A DNA stretch of 64,000 bases from Oculatella sp. LEGE 06141 (GTDB taxonomy: Bacteria > Cyanobacteriota > Cyanobacteriia > Elainellales > Elainellaceae). The notes beneath the pieces were generated by a model that was not told the DNA's origin, searched no databases, and was given only the letters and a program-made list of their open reading frames with translations. The DNA lies in contig NZ_JADEWO010000023.1 of the NCBI RefSeq assembly GCF_015207605.1, forward strand, positions 31,972 through 95,971, in the 5' to 3' direction. Every line of letters begins with the position of its first letter. The first letter of the stretch is position 1. Below, one piece after another: positions 16,854-26,770 of the stretch. Made by a program: the position numbers and the translations under genes.

Positions 16854-17300
16854 TTAATGTCGGTTGATGCTTCTTATCGAACCGGTGGTGCGCTCAACCG
16901 TCACACAGCCTTGCGCTGCAGCAGCCATCAACCGAGGCAAACGCGATACATTGTGTGTATCATTTACAGCCCCCCGGATCGCGCTTCTCGCGTCTTCCAA
17001 ATCCGTAACGTCGAGCTTTACAGCCCGCGCCGCGAGCGGATATTTCTCGATCAAATCCTGCAAAACTTCCGGCTTTCGTGCCGTCGCTACGACGTGGTCG
17101 CCAGACACAATATAGTTGAACGCCTCAATATCGTGTTCAATACTTTCCAGATGATTTGTCATAATCTCTGAGAGCTTCACCAGAGCAGCCTTGCTATGAG
17201 CCAGACCAAATTTTGGAAAGAAGATTTGCACGTCATCAGTAAAAAGATCCAGAACGGTGGAATCTCTGGCATCCACCTTTCTAAAGTACAGGTTGACCAT
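16854..17300 (-). pseudogene. In-frame chimera of a SnoaL-like protein and an SDR fragment
   Basis: The first ~70 residues are the start of an NTF2/SnoaL protein (MVNLYFRKVDARDSTVLDLF, VQIFFPKFGLAHSK, FNYIVSGDHVV). The sequence then changes to the early part of an SDR (VVATARKPEVLQDLIEKYP, AVKLDVTDLEDARSAI) and ends without any SDR active site. The switch happens at GDHVV, a short string plausible in both families. The remaining ~40 residues resemble nothing. Both parent genes are incomplete, so this is probably a deletion product rather than a working enzyme, although the frame is open from ATG to stop. Confidence 0.6.
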
Positions 17301-17443
17301 TTCTATTCGAGGATTTGAGCCTAGAGTTGAAGATGTTTGAGTTCAAATTGTCATTTGAATCTCCTGTAATTGTGAATGTTCTAGATACCTCAGAGTCTTA
17401 CCGTGTGAGCGAATGGGGTGCGAGATGTCTGATCGTCGATCGA

Positions 17444-18223
17444 CTACTGCGCTACAAACCCACCATCTACCATCAACGTTTCACCTGTTGTGAACGATGC
17501 CATGTCAGATGATAAAAACAGAACTGCATTTGCGACTTCAAGCGGTGTTCCAATTCGTCCGATCGGGTGAAGTCCTGTCATGTAAGCTTTGGCTTCATCC
17601 TGCCCACCTGTAGCTGCTTCAAACATATCTGTTTCGATTACCGCTGGTGCAACGCCATTGATGCGAATACCCGCTTTGGCATATTGGAGTGCAGCAGCTT
17701 TTGTTAAGCCTACTACTGCATGTTTACTCGCGGTGTAGAGGGGTGCGCTAGGATATGCAACTACTCCAGTCGCGGATGCCATATTAACGATGCACATAGT
17801 GCCGCCAGAGGCGATCGCACCACTTCCCTGTTTCAACATCTGAGCAATTTCATATTTCATCGACAACCAAATGCCTTTGACATTGACGTTCATCGTGCGG
17901 TCATATTCCGCTTCTGTTTGCTCAATCAATGAGGGATTTTCGCCGGACACTCCTGCATTATTAAAGGCAATATCCAGCCGACCAAACACGTCAACCGCTT
18001 TATCAATCATTGCTTTAACATCGGCTTCTTTCGTGACATCTGCTTGCACAAAAATAGCCTCTCCGTCAGCTTCCTGAATCAGTCGAACCGTTTCTTCACC
18101 TTCATCCGTTCGACGACCCACTACCACTACCTTTGCTTGTTGTTGGGCATAAGCGATCGCTGTTGCTCTACCGATTCCTGATGTGCCTCCAGTGACTAAC
18201 GCCACTTTATCTTGCAGTATCAT
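17444..18223 (-). CDS. SDR family NAD(P)-dependent oxidoreductase
   Basis: A 259-residue classical SDR: TGGTSGIGRAT (11-21), NNAGVSG, YTASK catalytic motif, C-terminal MVDGGFVAQ. The insert GSGAIASGGTMCIVNMAS before the catalytic serine is slightly longer than usual. It shares GRRTDEGEETV with the Tat-exported SDR at 8516-9418. Its ATG overlaps the stop of the small upstream frame (18220-18402) by an ATGA, implying coupled translation. AGGAGAAGC lies just before the start. The substrate is unknown. Confidence 0.92.
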   Translation of the reverse strand: MILQDKVALVTGGTSGIGRATAIAYAQQQAKVVVVGRRTDEGEETVRLIQEADGEAIFVQADVTKEADVKAMIDKAVDVFGRLDIAFNNAGVSGENPSLIEQTEAEYDRTMNVNVKGIWLSMKYEIAQMLKQGSGAIASGGTMCIVNMASATGVVAYPSAPLYTASKHAVVGLTKAAALQYAKAGIRINGVAPAVIETDMFEAATGGQDEAKAYMTGLHPIGRIGTPLEVANAVLFLSSDMASFTTGETLMVDGGFVAQ

Positions 18224-18402
18224 TCTGCTTCTCCTGTTTCAATTTCGTCAGATTGTGTCGGATAAGCATGCCTCAGCAACTCAGTGACTTCTTGCGCGAT
18301 CGCAATCAGGGCATGATTAACTGAGGAGCTGCGAAGAGAATACGTCTGAGGTGTATCTTCATGCCCGGAATTATTTTTGCCTTTTACTAGTAAATGCGTC
18401 AT
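18220..18402 (-). CDS. Small hypothetical protein coupled to the SDR gene
   Basis: A 60-codon frame ending in ATGA overlap with the SDR start. The sequence (MTHLLVKGKNNSGHEDTPQT...HALIAIAQEVTELLRHAYP) has a polar N-terminus and one amphipathic helix. I do not recognise it. The four-base overlap and shared orientation favour a real leader gene, but chance remains possible. Confidence 0.4.
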   Translation of the reverse strand: MTHLLVKGKNNSGHEDTPQTYSLRSSSVNHALIAIAQEVTELLRHAYPTQSDEIETGEAE

Positions 18403-18514
18403 AGAACTATCCTCAATGAAATACCGATTTTTAATTGACTAAATCAATACCCAGTAATTCAGTGGTTGGCATGGTTCAAAAAGCGGCAATTGTGTTCAGC
18501 GAAACAGGCAAAAC

Positions 18515-18649
18515 CTAGGGCGTGTTTTAAAACTCCCGATTGCTCGGTTACATTGTGCTTTTCGCCCCCTAAATCCCCTAAGATTGGGGACTTTGAACGG
18601 TTCGAAAGTCTATAAAGTTGGAACTTCCAGGATTTAAAGCACGCCTTAG
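18515..18649 (+). repeat. MITE-like element A, copy 1
   Basis: A 135-bp element with terminal inverted repeats (CTAGGGCGTGTTTTAAA at the left; TTTAAAGCACGCC at the right). The interior includes GCTCGGTTACATTGTGCTTT and a C/G-rich block CGCCCCCTAAATCCCC. Copies 2 and 3 are at 30547-30682 and 48525-48660. It has no coding capacity. It fits a MITE mobilised by a transposase elsewhere in the genome. Confidence 0.8.
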
Positions 18650-18720
18650 CCATCAAAATTTGATAACTTATAGCAACTACAGACAAGTCAGATATGAATT
18701 GGGAGTGAAGATCGGGGAGC

Positions 18721-19278
18721 TTAATGACTTGCAGCAATCGTGGCTGCCATCAACTCCGTCGCGTTCCAGTGGCCGATATACCGAATTCCATTGATAAACA
18801 AAGCTGGGGCAGTCGTCACTCCACTCTGTATTCCACTTTCGATATCTTCATTGATGCGATCGATATGCACTTGTTTAGACAAGTCTTTGAGAAATTGAGG
18901 AATATTAAGCCCTAAATCATTGGCGTACTCTACAAGATAACCATTCTCCAACTGTTGTTGATGGGCAAACAAAGTGTCGTGCATTAACCAAAACTGTCCT
19001 TGGGCAGCGGCGGCTTCGGCAGCTTCGGCAGCCCGTTGAGCATGAGGATGAATTTGTACCTGCGGAAAGTGGCGGAAGATCAAGCATAAATAATCCTCTC
19101 CAAAGGAAGCACTAAGCTCTCGTTTGATCCCTGCAATCAGCTTGTAAACGTCCGCACTTCTAGGGTCTTGATAGTCTCCATACATCACCAGTACGACCCT
19201 GGCACTCAGCACACCTTGCATCCAATCTTGGGTTGAAGGCGGGACAAGTAAGGATCTGTGGCTGCAATCGTTGTTCAT
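18721..19278 (-). CDS. DsbA-family thioredoxin-fold protein lacking the CxxC
   Basis: A 185-residue protein of the DsbA/thioredoxin_4 type: VVLVMYGDYQ (first strand), EDYLCLIFRHFPQVQIHPHA, AAAQGQFWLMHDTLFAHQ, and the cis-proline loop VTTAPALFINGIRYIGHW. The active-site CPYC expected at residues 38-41 reads DPRS, so it cannot be a thiol oxidoreductase by the normal route. It has no signal peptide. Similar Cys-less homologues could act as glutathione-independent isomerases or binding proteins; that is inference. The duplicated promoter-like region 19354-19496 lies directly upstream, between it and the response-regulator gene. Confidence 0.8.
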   Translation of the reverse strand: MNNDCSHRSLLVPPSTQDWMQGVLSARVVLVMYGDYQDPRSADVYKLIAGIKRELSASFGEDYLCLIFRHFPQVQIHPHAQRAAEAAEAAAAQGQFWLMHDTLFAHQQQLENGYLVEYANDLGLNIPQFLKDLSKQVHIDRINEDIESGIQSGVTTAPALFINGIRYIGHWNATELMAATIAASH

Positions 19279-19353
19279 TTTTCTACATTTGCAGCAAGCA
19301 TGAACCTTGCAATTGACTTACTCAATCCGTTGTCTGCATCTCTATTGGCATAC

Positions 19354-19496
19354 ATTCAATATAGGAAATCACCTTCAGGCTGTCGTCTATAGCGAGTTAA
19401 AAATTTTACAGTACAAATTGATAGAGTAACCCTGCCATCGCAGAGTAGAAGGCTGACTCTAACTTAAGTTAGAACCTCAATTCGATCGAAAGTACA
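19354..19496 (-). promoter_or_regulatory. Duplicated promoter/operator region, copy 1
   Basis: A 143-bp stretch starting just after the response-regulator stop and pointing at the DsbA-like gene. It is about 75-80 percent identical, without large gaps, to 27109-27250 on the opposite strand. It contains the perfect 16-bp palindrome TCTAACTTAAGTTAGA (19458-19473), a conserved CAGCCTTCTACTCTGCGATG block, and CCTATATTGAATG at its downstream end, which contains a plausible -10 (TATATT). The palindrome is a candidate operator for the neighbouring LuxR-type regulator. Confidence 0.65.
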
Positions 19497-19498
19497 CC

Positions 19499-20140
19499 CT
19501 ATAAACTGACAATGCCGCGTTTAACGGCAACAATCACAGCTTGAGTGCGATCGCTGACATCCAACTTATTCAAAATCCGATTCACATGCGATTTGACCGT
19601 ACCTTCACCAATCCTCAAAGCTGCCGCAATATCCGCATTACTCATTCCCTGTGCCAGTGAGCGGAGTACTTCTAGTTCTCTTTCACTCAGTTCTGGATTG
19701 CTGAGGCGCTGTGCCAACTTCGCTCCCACATCAGGCGGAATATATTGCTGCCCCCGATGAACGGTACGAATCGCATTCAGAAGCTCGTCCGGTTCAGTTT
19801 CTTTCAACAGATATCCTTTGGCTCCTGCCTGCAATCCCCGATAAATATCTTCGTCACTGTCATACGTGGTCAGTACAATAATTCGAGCAGATTTAGCAGC
19901 AGCACAAATTGCACCAATGGCAGCAACTCCTTCCACTTCAGGCATTCGCAGATCCATAAGCGTGACATCCGGTTGGTGTTCCTCAAATAGAGCGATCGCT
20001 TGTTCCCCATTTTCGGCTTGGGCAATCACCTGCATATCTGGATCACGGTTAATAATCGTGGCTAATCCTTGCCGAAAAATGGCGTGATCGTCCGCAATCA
20101 GAACCCGAATGGTCGTGGCTTGGCTCATCGTGATGCTCAC
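19499..20140 (-). CDS. NarL/LuxR-family response regulator
   Basis: A 213-residue two-component response regulator. Receiver domain residues ~10-130: acidic pair D17/D18, phospho-acceptor D63 in MDLRMP, Thr in VLTTYD, Lys in GYLLKE. The C-terminal LuxR HTH (~150-210) includes LSERELEVLRSLAQGMSN and GEGTVKSHVNRILNKL. A GTG directly after the kinase stop gives the full frame; an ATG 12 bases later is equally possible. Zero spacing to the kinase shows coupled expression, so this is almost certainly the cognate partner of the 2209-residue kinase. Confidence 0.95.
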   Translation of the reverse strand: MSITMSQATTIRVLIADDHAIFRQGLATIINRDPDMQVIAQAENGEQAIALFEEHQPDVTLMDLRMPEVEGVAAIGAICAAAKSARIIVLTTYDSDEDIYRGLQAGAKGYLLKETEPDELLNAIRTVHRGQQYIPPDVGAKLAQRLSNPELSERELEVLRSLAQGMSNADIAAALRIGEGTVKSHVNRILNKLDVSDRTQAVIVAVKRGIVSL

Positions 20141-23100
20141 TCAAGGGTTGACGGTGACAATAATTTCTGTGCCTTGTCCAGGTTGACTTCTAATCGTGAG
20201 TTGTGCGCCGATGCGCTCAGCCCGTTCGCTCATGCCGAGTAAGCCAAACCCCTCAGAGGATGGAATACTCCCAACTCCAAAGCCCTGCCCATTGTCTTTC
20301 ACGCGCAAGCAAAATTGATCGCGATCGTAGACTAGCTCTACTCGAATTTCGTCAGCATTGGCGTGTCTGGTCGCATTGGTTAATGCTTCCTGTCCAATCC
20401 GCAGTAAGTTATTCTCGACTTCAGTCGGTAAAGAATACACTGCACCCTCGATCTCATAATGTAGATTGGTATCCATTGCGGCAGTTCTGAGTTGGGCAAC
20501 AAGACGATGTAAAGCGTTCTGTAAACTGCCTTCCTCCAAAAGCTGAGGACGGAGCGCAACGACCGATCGCCGCGCTTCAGTCAGTCCAGTTCGTGCCAAT
20601 TCTTTGATCAGGTCTAGGTGCGCCTGGGTTGCTTCTACATCATCCGTTAGCACTTGGTTTGCGGCCCCTACCTGAGCCAGAATGCCTGTAAACGACTGAG
20701 CGAGTGTGTCGTGAATTTCGCGTGCCATGCGGTTGCGCTCCTCTAAAATTGAGGCTGCTTCTGCTTGCTTCTGCGCCGTAATATCTCGCACCAGCCAAAT
20801 CACCTGATCGTGGCTGATTGGGGCAATGCGAGCCGAAAACCAGGCTTCTCGTCCATTTAGAAACGCACCATACTCGACCGTGAGGATTTGTTGGGTTCTC
20901 AGTACCTGCTGAATATAACCTAGAAACTCATCAGCTTCTTCCCTTCCGAGTTGATGCATAGTTTTACCAATCATCTCCTCAAAGGGGTGCCATAGCAGAT
21001 CTGGTTCCAGTACCATTATTTCAAGGAATCGCCCTTCATCAGAGAATACAAACAATGGATCGGGAATTGCCTCAATTAGAGTCCGTAGCTTTGACTCTGA
21101 GACTTGTAGGGCTGCTTCTGCTTGCTTGCGATCGTCGATATCCGCAATCACCCCTTCGATGTAGTCATCGTCTGCATTCAAATAACAAGAGGAAAGTACC
21201 CAAAACACTGTCCCATCTCGTTTTCGCATCTGGAATTCATAGTTTCGCAGTTCCCCATCACGCTTCAGCAACTCATGGGCTTGTAGGCGATCGCTGGGAT
21301 TCATAAAATAGTCGATGCTATGTTCCAACCCAATGATCTCCTCTGGTGAATCAAAGCCCAACAGATTGGCAAGGCGTTGATTGGCATTGAGAATTAATCC
21401 ATCCGAGAGGCGGTTTCGGAAGATGCCGACCTGCGAGTTGTCAAAGATAGTTCGGAACTTAGCTTCACTGCGTTGTAAAGCCTCTTCTGCTTGTTTACGC
21501 TGGGTGGTGTCATTGCCCACCGATAAGATTTCAACGACCTCTCCCTGGTCATCGAAGATGGCTTGATTCGACCATGCCATCCAAACTCGCCGACCGTCTC
21601 GGCACAGGTTTTCACCCTCGACTTGCGGGTACGATTGAGGATTACGAAGTAAATCGTGGATCATGGGTCTCACATCACGTCCAGAGAGTTCGGCTTCTGG
21701 AATGATGGTTTCAAATAAGGTTCGCCCTAAAATCTGATATTCTTCATAGCCGAGGAGTTTCACCCCATAATCGTTGATGTATCGAATCCGTCCTTGCGTG
21801 TTATAGCGAATGATGACTGAATTCGCGGTTTGTAGCAGGTTGCGGTAATTGGCCTCACTTTGTCGTAACGCAGCAGTTCGTTCTGCGACCTGTTGCTCTA
21901 ACGTGCAGTTGTAGTCGGCTAGGAGTTTCTCGGCTTGTTTGCGCTCTGTAATGTCCTGAAAGGTAGCGATCGCATGAGTGATATTGCCCTGTTGATCAAA
22001 AGCTGGTGTTCCCCGTGCCTCAAGTAGAATTGTGACATGATCTCGACGAATTTCTATATCTTCAGTCCTGATGCGTTCGCCCCTTAATGCCCGCACAATA
22101 GGCAATCTCTCCGCTGGATAGATTTGATCCGTTCCCGCTACATAAAGCTGATAAGCCTCTGAGAGCTGCTCCGGTGCTATGGAAGCATCAGTTTCTTTGC
22201 CCGTGAGTTGATTGCCGCATTGGTTAGTATAGTAAGGGCAACCTGCCGCATCCACGATCGCAATTCCTACCGGAATCGCTTCGAGGAACTGAGTGATCTT
22301 GCTTTCCTTAGCCTGTAGCTCTGAGTAAAGGTTGGCATTTTCGATGGCGATCGCGGCTTGAGTCGATAGTAGCTGCAAGACCTGCGATCGCTCTGGTGTA
22401 AATACTCCAGCTGCTAACCGATTTTCTAAATACAATACACCGACCAGCTTGGCTTGATTCAGCAGCGGCAAACAGAAAACAGATTGAGGCTGGTTCTGTT
22501 GAATGTATAGCTCATTGATAAAAGCACCTTCACGAGTCGCATCATTTAAGGTGACAGGCTTCAGAGTCCGAATCACATATTGAATGATTGATTCTGGCAA
22601 TTGATCGGCAATTGGAATAGACTGCAACACTTGAGTCGCACAAGCATTCTCATCGGTATTAAGTTCACAAACCGCTTCAATCGACCAGTCTCCTGAGTTT
22701 TCTAAAATTAGACATCCGGTTTGTGCGCCAGCGTTCTCAATTAAAGTTTGCATCAGCGATCGCAGCAATTGCTTCAGTTCAATTTCACGAGAAATCGCCT
22801 GTGAAGCTTTCATCACTGCTGCTAAATCGAAAGCAGTATGAAAGGGATTAGTGATAGTTTCAGCAGTAATAGGAATTGATGTAGAAGCGGGTCTAGGCGA
22901 CTGAGTAAAGAACTGTGGATAGCGAGTTTCTAAGTCTTTAACTTTAGCGGTTGCGCCCCAACGATCGTAGCAATAGTGCGCCTCTTTCATGTAAGTTTGA
23001 GCAATTTTTTCTCGACCTCGCGCTAGATAGTGTTTAGCCGCTAATTCATAAGCTAATGCTTCTTCCTGGAGATACTCATTTTCAGCAGCACCTGCGATCG

Positions 23101-26100
23101 CCCGTTCATAGAGTTCCTCAGCCTCAAAGAATTGCCCTGAGACTCGTGCTTTCTCTGCTTCGATCAAATGAAATTTATGTAAATAATTCATTGGGGCATG
23201 ACTCGCCCATTTTTGCATCTTTTCTTGGTTAGAGCTAACACAACTTAGCCAAGCTGCTTTTTCAGAGTTTGAAGCCTCAAGCAATAGGCTCAAAAGCGTC
23301 AGAGAATGATAGAAACAGAATGTAGGTAGAACCGTTATTGCTGTCGTCTCTTCAAAATGTTGCCTTGCCAAGATAGCAGTCTGTTCAGCTTGATGGTGCT
23401 CTTCAAATAGATAACACAACATGACCTTGTGCAAATAGAGTATTTGAATTGCAGTTCCATCTTTAATTGCAATAGCGTGTGACAACGCCTCCTCTTCAGT
23501 ACATAGCCTACTAACTAAGCGGCTGGGATTATCAGCTGTGTCTAGCAAATTAAGAATGGTCTGCCGCAATATTGCCAGCCAATTTAAGGGGCTTTCTCGT
23601 CTGATTTGAGCGATCGCTTTGCTGTAGGTTGCTGTTTTTTGTTCCAGTTGGGTGAGTTCTTCTCCAGCAAGAAACGAGTAATAGCACACGTAATATGCAG
23701 CATAACCAGCAGTTTCAAAGTCTCCAGTTTTCACTCCGTTTTGATAGGCATCAGCCAGCATGGGTATTGTGTTCCTAAGATGCACCTTCCAGTGCATGAT
23801 ATGGACATTCGAAAACATTAAGGTTCTAGCATTTCCTCTGGCATTCAATCGTTCTGCCAAATTGAGAGCCAATTTGCCGAACTCATAACCGAATTCAATG
23901 TCTTGAACAACTCCACATAGAACAAACCCGTAACCAGCATAAAACAGTGATGACCAGACAGCATTCCCGTAGTTAATTGATAAATTTACAGTTTTGCAAG
24001 TAATCAGCATGAATAGTGCTGGTGACCTGATAAATGCAGCAGACCTCATACTCGCCAGGATTGACATAGCTGCCAGCGGTTCTGGTGCAGTCATCTCTGG
24101 TAAATTAATCAAGTTTTCGATTTCTCGTTCAGCGAGTAGTGCAGCCGTTGACTCCAATTCCCTTTGAATATCTGCCTGACTTGGATTTTCTAGTAAATCT
24201 ATTCCCAAGAGCTTCAACGCTTCCAATCCAGTTGTTAGTGCTTCTTTCAGGTTGCCCTGAGACAAATATCTTTGAATTCTGCTATTGTAAACCTGCACTT
24301 TATCAACCACTGTTTTGCCACGATCAAGTACCACTTCTACCAACTGTTTCATCTCATCAAAGCGACCCTGGAGATACGCTGCTTCTGCTGCTTCTGAATA
24401 CAGCGCTAAGGTCAGGGCATACTCACTCTGCCAACTCTCTGTATCGAGAAGTTGAAGACCTGTAGTGAAATACTTAAAAGCTGCTTCATAAGCCGTTGCT
24501 GTTTTTGCTTTCTGACCTGCCGTTAAATTCAATCTGGCAATTTCAGTTCGTTCTGGTTGAGCAGTGACAAGTTCCGTTCCTTGATCGAGATGATCCACAA
24601 TAGTAAACAGTCGATCGAATCGTTGCTCCGGTGAAGTTTTTTCGAGTAAATTGCGACCGATTTGGAGATGAACCACTTGTTTGCACGACTCATCAATTAG
24701 GGCATAAGCCGCTTGCTGAACGCGATCGTGCAGAAACTTATACTTTTGAACCAGCAAGTCTTCGTCCAAGTCAGACAAAGGCTGAATTAATCCAGCTTGT
24801 ATTGCTTCTAATAAATCCTGAAAAATTGCTTTCGGTGATTTTTCGCAAACGATCGCTAACGTTTCTAAATTAAATTCAGACCCAACACAAGCAGCGATGG
24901 AAAGAACCTGCTGTGTTGCTTCCGGCAATTTCTGCAACTGACGCAGCAGCAACTCCACCACATTATCAGTGATATCTTGAGCTTCAATCTCTGCCAGGTT
25001 CCACTGCCAGCTCAATTGTTGGGCATCGAAGGTCAACAGGTTTTCGCCATACAGCAGCTTCAAAAATTCACCAACAAAGAAAGGGTTGCCCTCGGTTTTA
25101 CGCAACACGACTTGGGCTAAGGAACGAACGATATTAGGATTGCAATGTAACGTCTCAGCCACCAGTTGAGTCAACGGTTCCAGCGTTAAGGGAGTCAGGG
25201 TGATTTCTTGAAGCGCTGCCCCCTGATTTCGCAAGCTCTCTAGCGTTAAGACCAAAGGATGCGTTGGAGTCAGTTTGTTATCTCGGTAGGCTCCGATCAA
25301 AAACAGATATTGGATTTGCTCATCCAGTAAGATGAGTTCGATTAACTTCAACGTCGCAGAATCGATCCACTGTAGATCGTCTAAAAAGATGACCAGGGGA
25401 TGCTCTTCTGCACAAAACGCCCGCACAAACCTTTGAAACGTGAGATTGAAGCGATTCTGTGCCTCAGTTGCTCCAACGTCGGGCACAGGGGGCTGCTTGC
25501 CAATAATGAACTCAACTTCGGGAATGACATCTATGATAATTTGTCCGTTGCTTCCCAAAGCAGTGAGTAGACGTGATCGCCATACTTCCACCTGTTCATT
25601 GGGTTCACCCAATAGTTGCTGCACCAATTTTTGCAGGGCATCGACGATCGCGCTGTAGGGAATATTGCGCCGGAATTGGTCAAATTTACCCCAGATAAAA
25701 TAGCCGTGCTTTGCGGTGATCGGTTTAAAGAGTTCCTGTACCAAGGCTGTTTTGCCAACGCCAGCGTGACCAGAGACAAGCATCATTTCACGAACTGCCT
25801 TACTCCCTGCCACTCTGTCAAACGCCACCCATAATGCTGCAATCTCCGCTTCTCGCCCATACAGTTTTTGAGGAATGCGGAACTGCTCGGAAACATCTTG
25901 CAGTCCCAACGATATGGCGTTAATCTGACCCATTTCCGCCAGTTGTTGGGCACAGCGCTGTAGATCTGTTTTGATGCCCCAGGCACTTTGATAACGATCC
26001 TCTGCATTTTTTGCCATCAGTTTCAAAATCAGGTTTGAAACAGGTTGGGGGATCGTGGCATTCAATTCATGCGGAGGAATCGGCGGTGTAGCAATGTGAC

Positions 26101-26770
26101 AGTGAACTAGTTCCAGGAGATCACTGGTGGGAAACGGCAATTGTCCCGTCAACAGTTCGTAGAAGGTTGCACCCAGTGAATAAAAATCGGTGCGATAGTC
26201 AAGCATTCGGTTCATTCGTCCGGTTTGCTCTGGCGACAAATAGGCGGGGGTTCCTTCTAGAAGATGGAGACTTTTGAATGTGGGATTGGTACGACTGAAG
26301 CGAGTGGCAATGCCAAAATCAATGATTTTGACAACGCCAGTCCTCGGATTAAAGACAATGTTGCCAGGATTAATGTCTTTATGGATGATATGAGCCGCAT
26401 GGATTTTGCCTAGAGTATCAGTAATGGCGATCGCCATATTCAAAAAAGCCGACAACGGCATGGGAGAGAAGTCTAATTGTTGCCGCATCCAGCATTCTAA
26501 AGACTCTCCACCAAAGTCTTCCAAAAGAAGAACCAGCGTGCGCTGGTAGTCTTGCTGGCTGTATGCCTTGACTACGCCTTCAATGTTAAGAAAACGAGTA
26601 ATTTCATATTCCTGCCGATAGCGAGTTAATTCCTGAGGAGAGGGATAATCCTGCTTGAGAACTTTGGCAATCACTGCACAATTATCTTGCTCTCTGATGC
26701 CCCGATACACCAAAGAAGCTAAACTCTCATAGATTTTGCTGTAGATAGCAACTCCAGGCAGGGTAATCAT
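20141..26770 (-). CDS. Trifunctional Ser/Thr kinase - AAA ATPase - PAS/GAF sensor histidine kinase
   Basis: A 2209-residue cytoplasmic sensor of the type seen in cyanobacteria. Order: Ser/Thr kinase (~10-280; ATP lysine K36, catalytic loop HKDINPGN, IIDFGIA); AAA/NACHT-like ATPase (~300-620; Walker A GHAGVGKTALV, Walker B VIFLDDLQWID); a long helical, TPR-like region (~650-1290); GAF (~1320-1480); four PAS domains (~1500-1990) with coiled linkers; HisKA_3 with phospho-acceptor His 2020 (REIHDTLAQ); and HATPase (DNGQGFG, GFGLLGMSERA). No transmembrane helix is seen. It can plausibly phosphorylate proteins on Ser/Thr and pass phosphate to the adjoining LuxR regulator. The signal is unknown. Confidence 0.95.
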   Translation of the reverse strand: MITLPGVAIYSKIYESLASLVYRGIREQDNCAVIAKVLKQDYPSPQELTRYRQEYEITRFLNIEGVVKAYSQQDYQRTLVLLLEDFGGESLECWMRQQLDFSPMPLSAFLNMAIAITDTLGKIHAAHIIHKDINPGNIVFNPRTGVVKIIDFGIATRFSRTNPTFKSLHLLEGTPAYLSPEQTGRMNRMLDYRTDFYSLGATFYELLTGQLPFPTSDLLELVHCHIATPPIPPHELNATIPQPVSNLILKLMAKNAEDRYQSAWGIKTDLQRCAQQLAEMGQINAISLGLQDVSEQFRIPQKLYGREAEIAALWVAFDRVAGSKAVREMMLVSGHAGVGKTALVQELFKPITAKHGYFIWGKFDQFRRNIPYSAIVDALQKLVQQLLGEPNEQVEVWRSRLLTALGSNGQIIIDVIPEVEFIIGKQPPVPDVGATEAQNRFNLTFQRFVRAFCAEEHPLVIFLDDLQWIDSATLKLIELILLDEQIQYLFLIGAYRDNKLTPTHPLVLTLESLRNQGAALQEITLTPLTLEPLTQLVAETLHCNPNIVRSLAQVVLRKTEGNPFFVGEFLKLLYGENLLTFDAQQLSWQWNLAEIEAQDITDNVVELLLRQLQKLPEATQQVLSIAACVGSEFNLETLAIVCEKSPKAIFQDLLEAIQAGLIQPLSDLDEDLLVQKYKFLHDRVQQAAYALIDESCKQVVHLQIGRNLLEKTSPEQRFDRLFTIVDHLDQGTELVTAQPERTEIARLNLTAGQKAKTATAYEAAFKYFTTGLQLLDTESWQSEYALTLALYSEAAEAAYLQGRFDEMKQLVEVVLDRGKTVVDKVQVYNSRIQRYLSQGNLKEALTTGLEALKLLGIDLLENPSQADIQRELESTAALLAEREIENLINLPEMTAPEPLAAMSILASMRSAAFIRSPALFMLITCKTVNLSINYGNAVWSSLFYAGYGFVLCGVVQDIEFGYEFGKLALNLAERLNARGNARTLMFSNVHIMHWKVHLRNTIPMLADAYQNGVKTGDFETAGYAAYYVCYYSFLAGEELTQLEQKTATYSKAIAQIRRESPLNWLAILRQTILNLLDTADNPSRLVSRLCTEEEALSHAIAIKDGTAIQILYLHKVMLCYLFEEHHQAEQTAILARQHFEETTAITVLPTFCFYHSLTLLSLLLEASNSEKAAWLSCVSSNQEKMQKWASHAPMNYLHKFHLIEAEKARVSGQFFEAEELYERAIAGAAENEYLQEEALAYELAAKHYLARGREKIAQTYMKEAHYCYDRWGATAKVKDLETRYPQFFTQSPRPASTSIPITAETITNPFHTAFDLAAVMKASQAISREIELKQLLRSLMQTLIENAGAQTGCLILENSGDWSIEAVCELNTDENACATQVLQSIPIADQLPESIIQYVIRTLKPVTLNDATREGAFINELYIQQNQPQSVFCLPLLNQAKLVGVLYLENRLAAGVFTPERSQVLQLLSTQAAIAIENANLYSELQAKESKITQFLEAIPVGIAIVDAAGCPYYTNQCGNQLTGKETDASIAPEQLSEAYQLYVAGTDQIYPAERLPIVRALRGERIRTEDIEIRRDHVTILLEARGTPAFDQQGNITHAIATFQDITERKQAEKLLADYNCTLEQQVAERTAALRQSEANYRNLLQTANSVIIRYNTQGRIRYINDYGVKLLGYEEYQILGRTLFETIIPEAELSGRDVRPMIHDLLRNPQSYPQVEGENLCRDGRRVWMAWSNQAIFDDQGEVVEILSVGNDTTQRKQAEEALQRSEAKFRTIFDNSQVGIFRNRLSDGLILNANQRLANLLGFDSPEEIIGLEHSIDYFMNPSDRLQAHELLKRDGELRNYEFQMRKRDGTVFWVLSSCYLNADDDYIEGVIADIDDRKQAEAALQVSESKLRTLIEAIPDPLFVFSDEGRFLEIMVLEPDLLWHPFEEMIGKTMHQLGREEADEFLGYIQQVLRTQQILTVEYGAFLNGREAWFSARIAPISHDQVIWLVRDITAQKQAEAASILEERNRMAREIHDTLAQSFTGILAQVGAANQVLTDDVEATQAHLDLIKELARTGLTEARRSVVALRPQLLEEGSLQNALHRLVAQLRTAAMDTNLHYEIEGAVYSLPTEVENNLLRIGQEALTNATRHANADEIRVELVYDRDQFCLRVKDNGQGFGVGSIPSSEGFGLLGMSERAERIGAQLTIRSQPGQGTEIIVTVNP

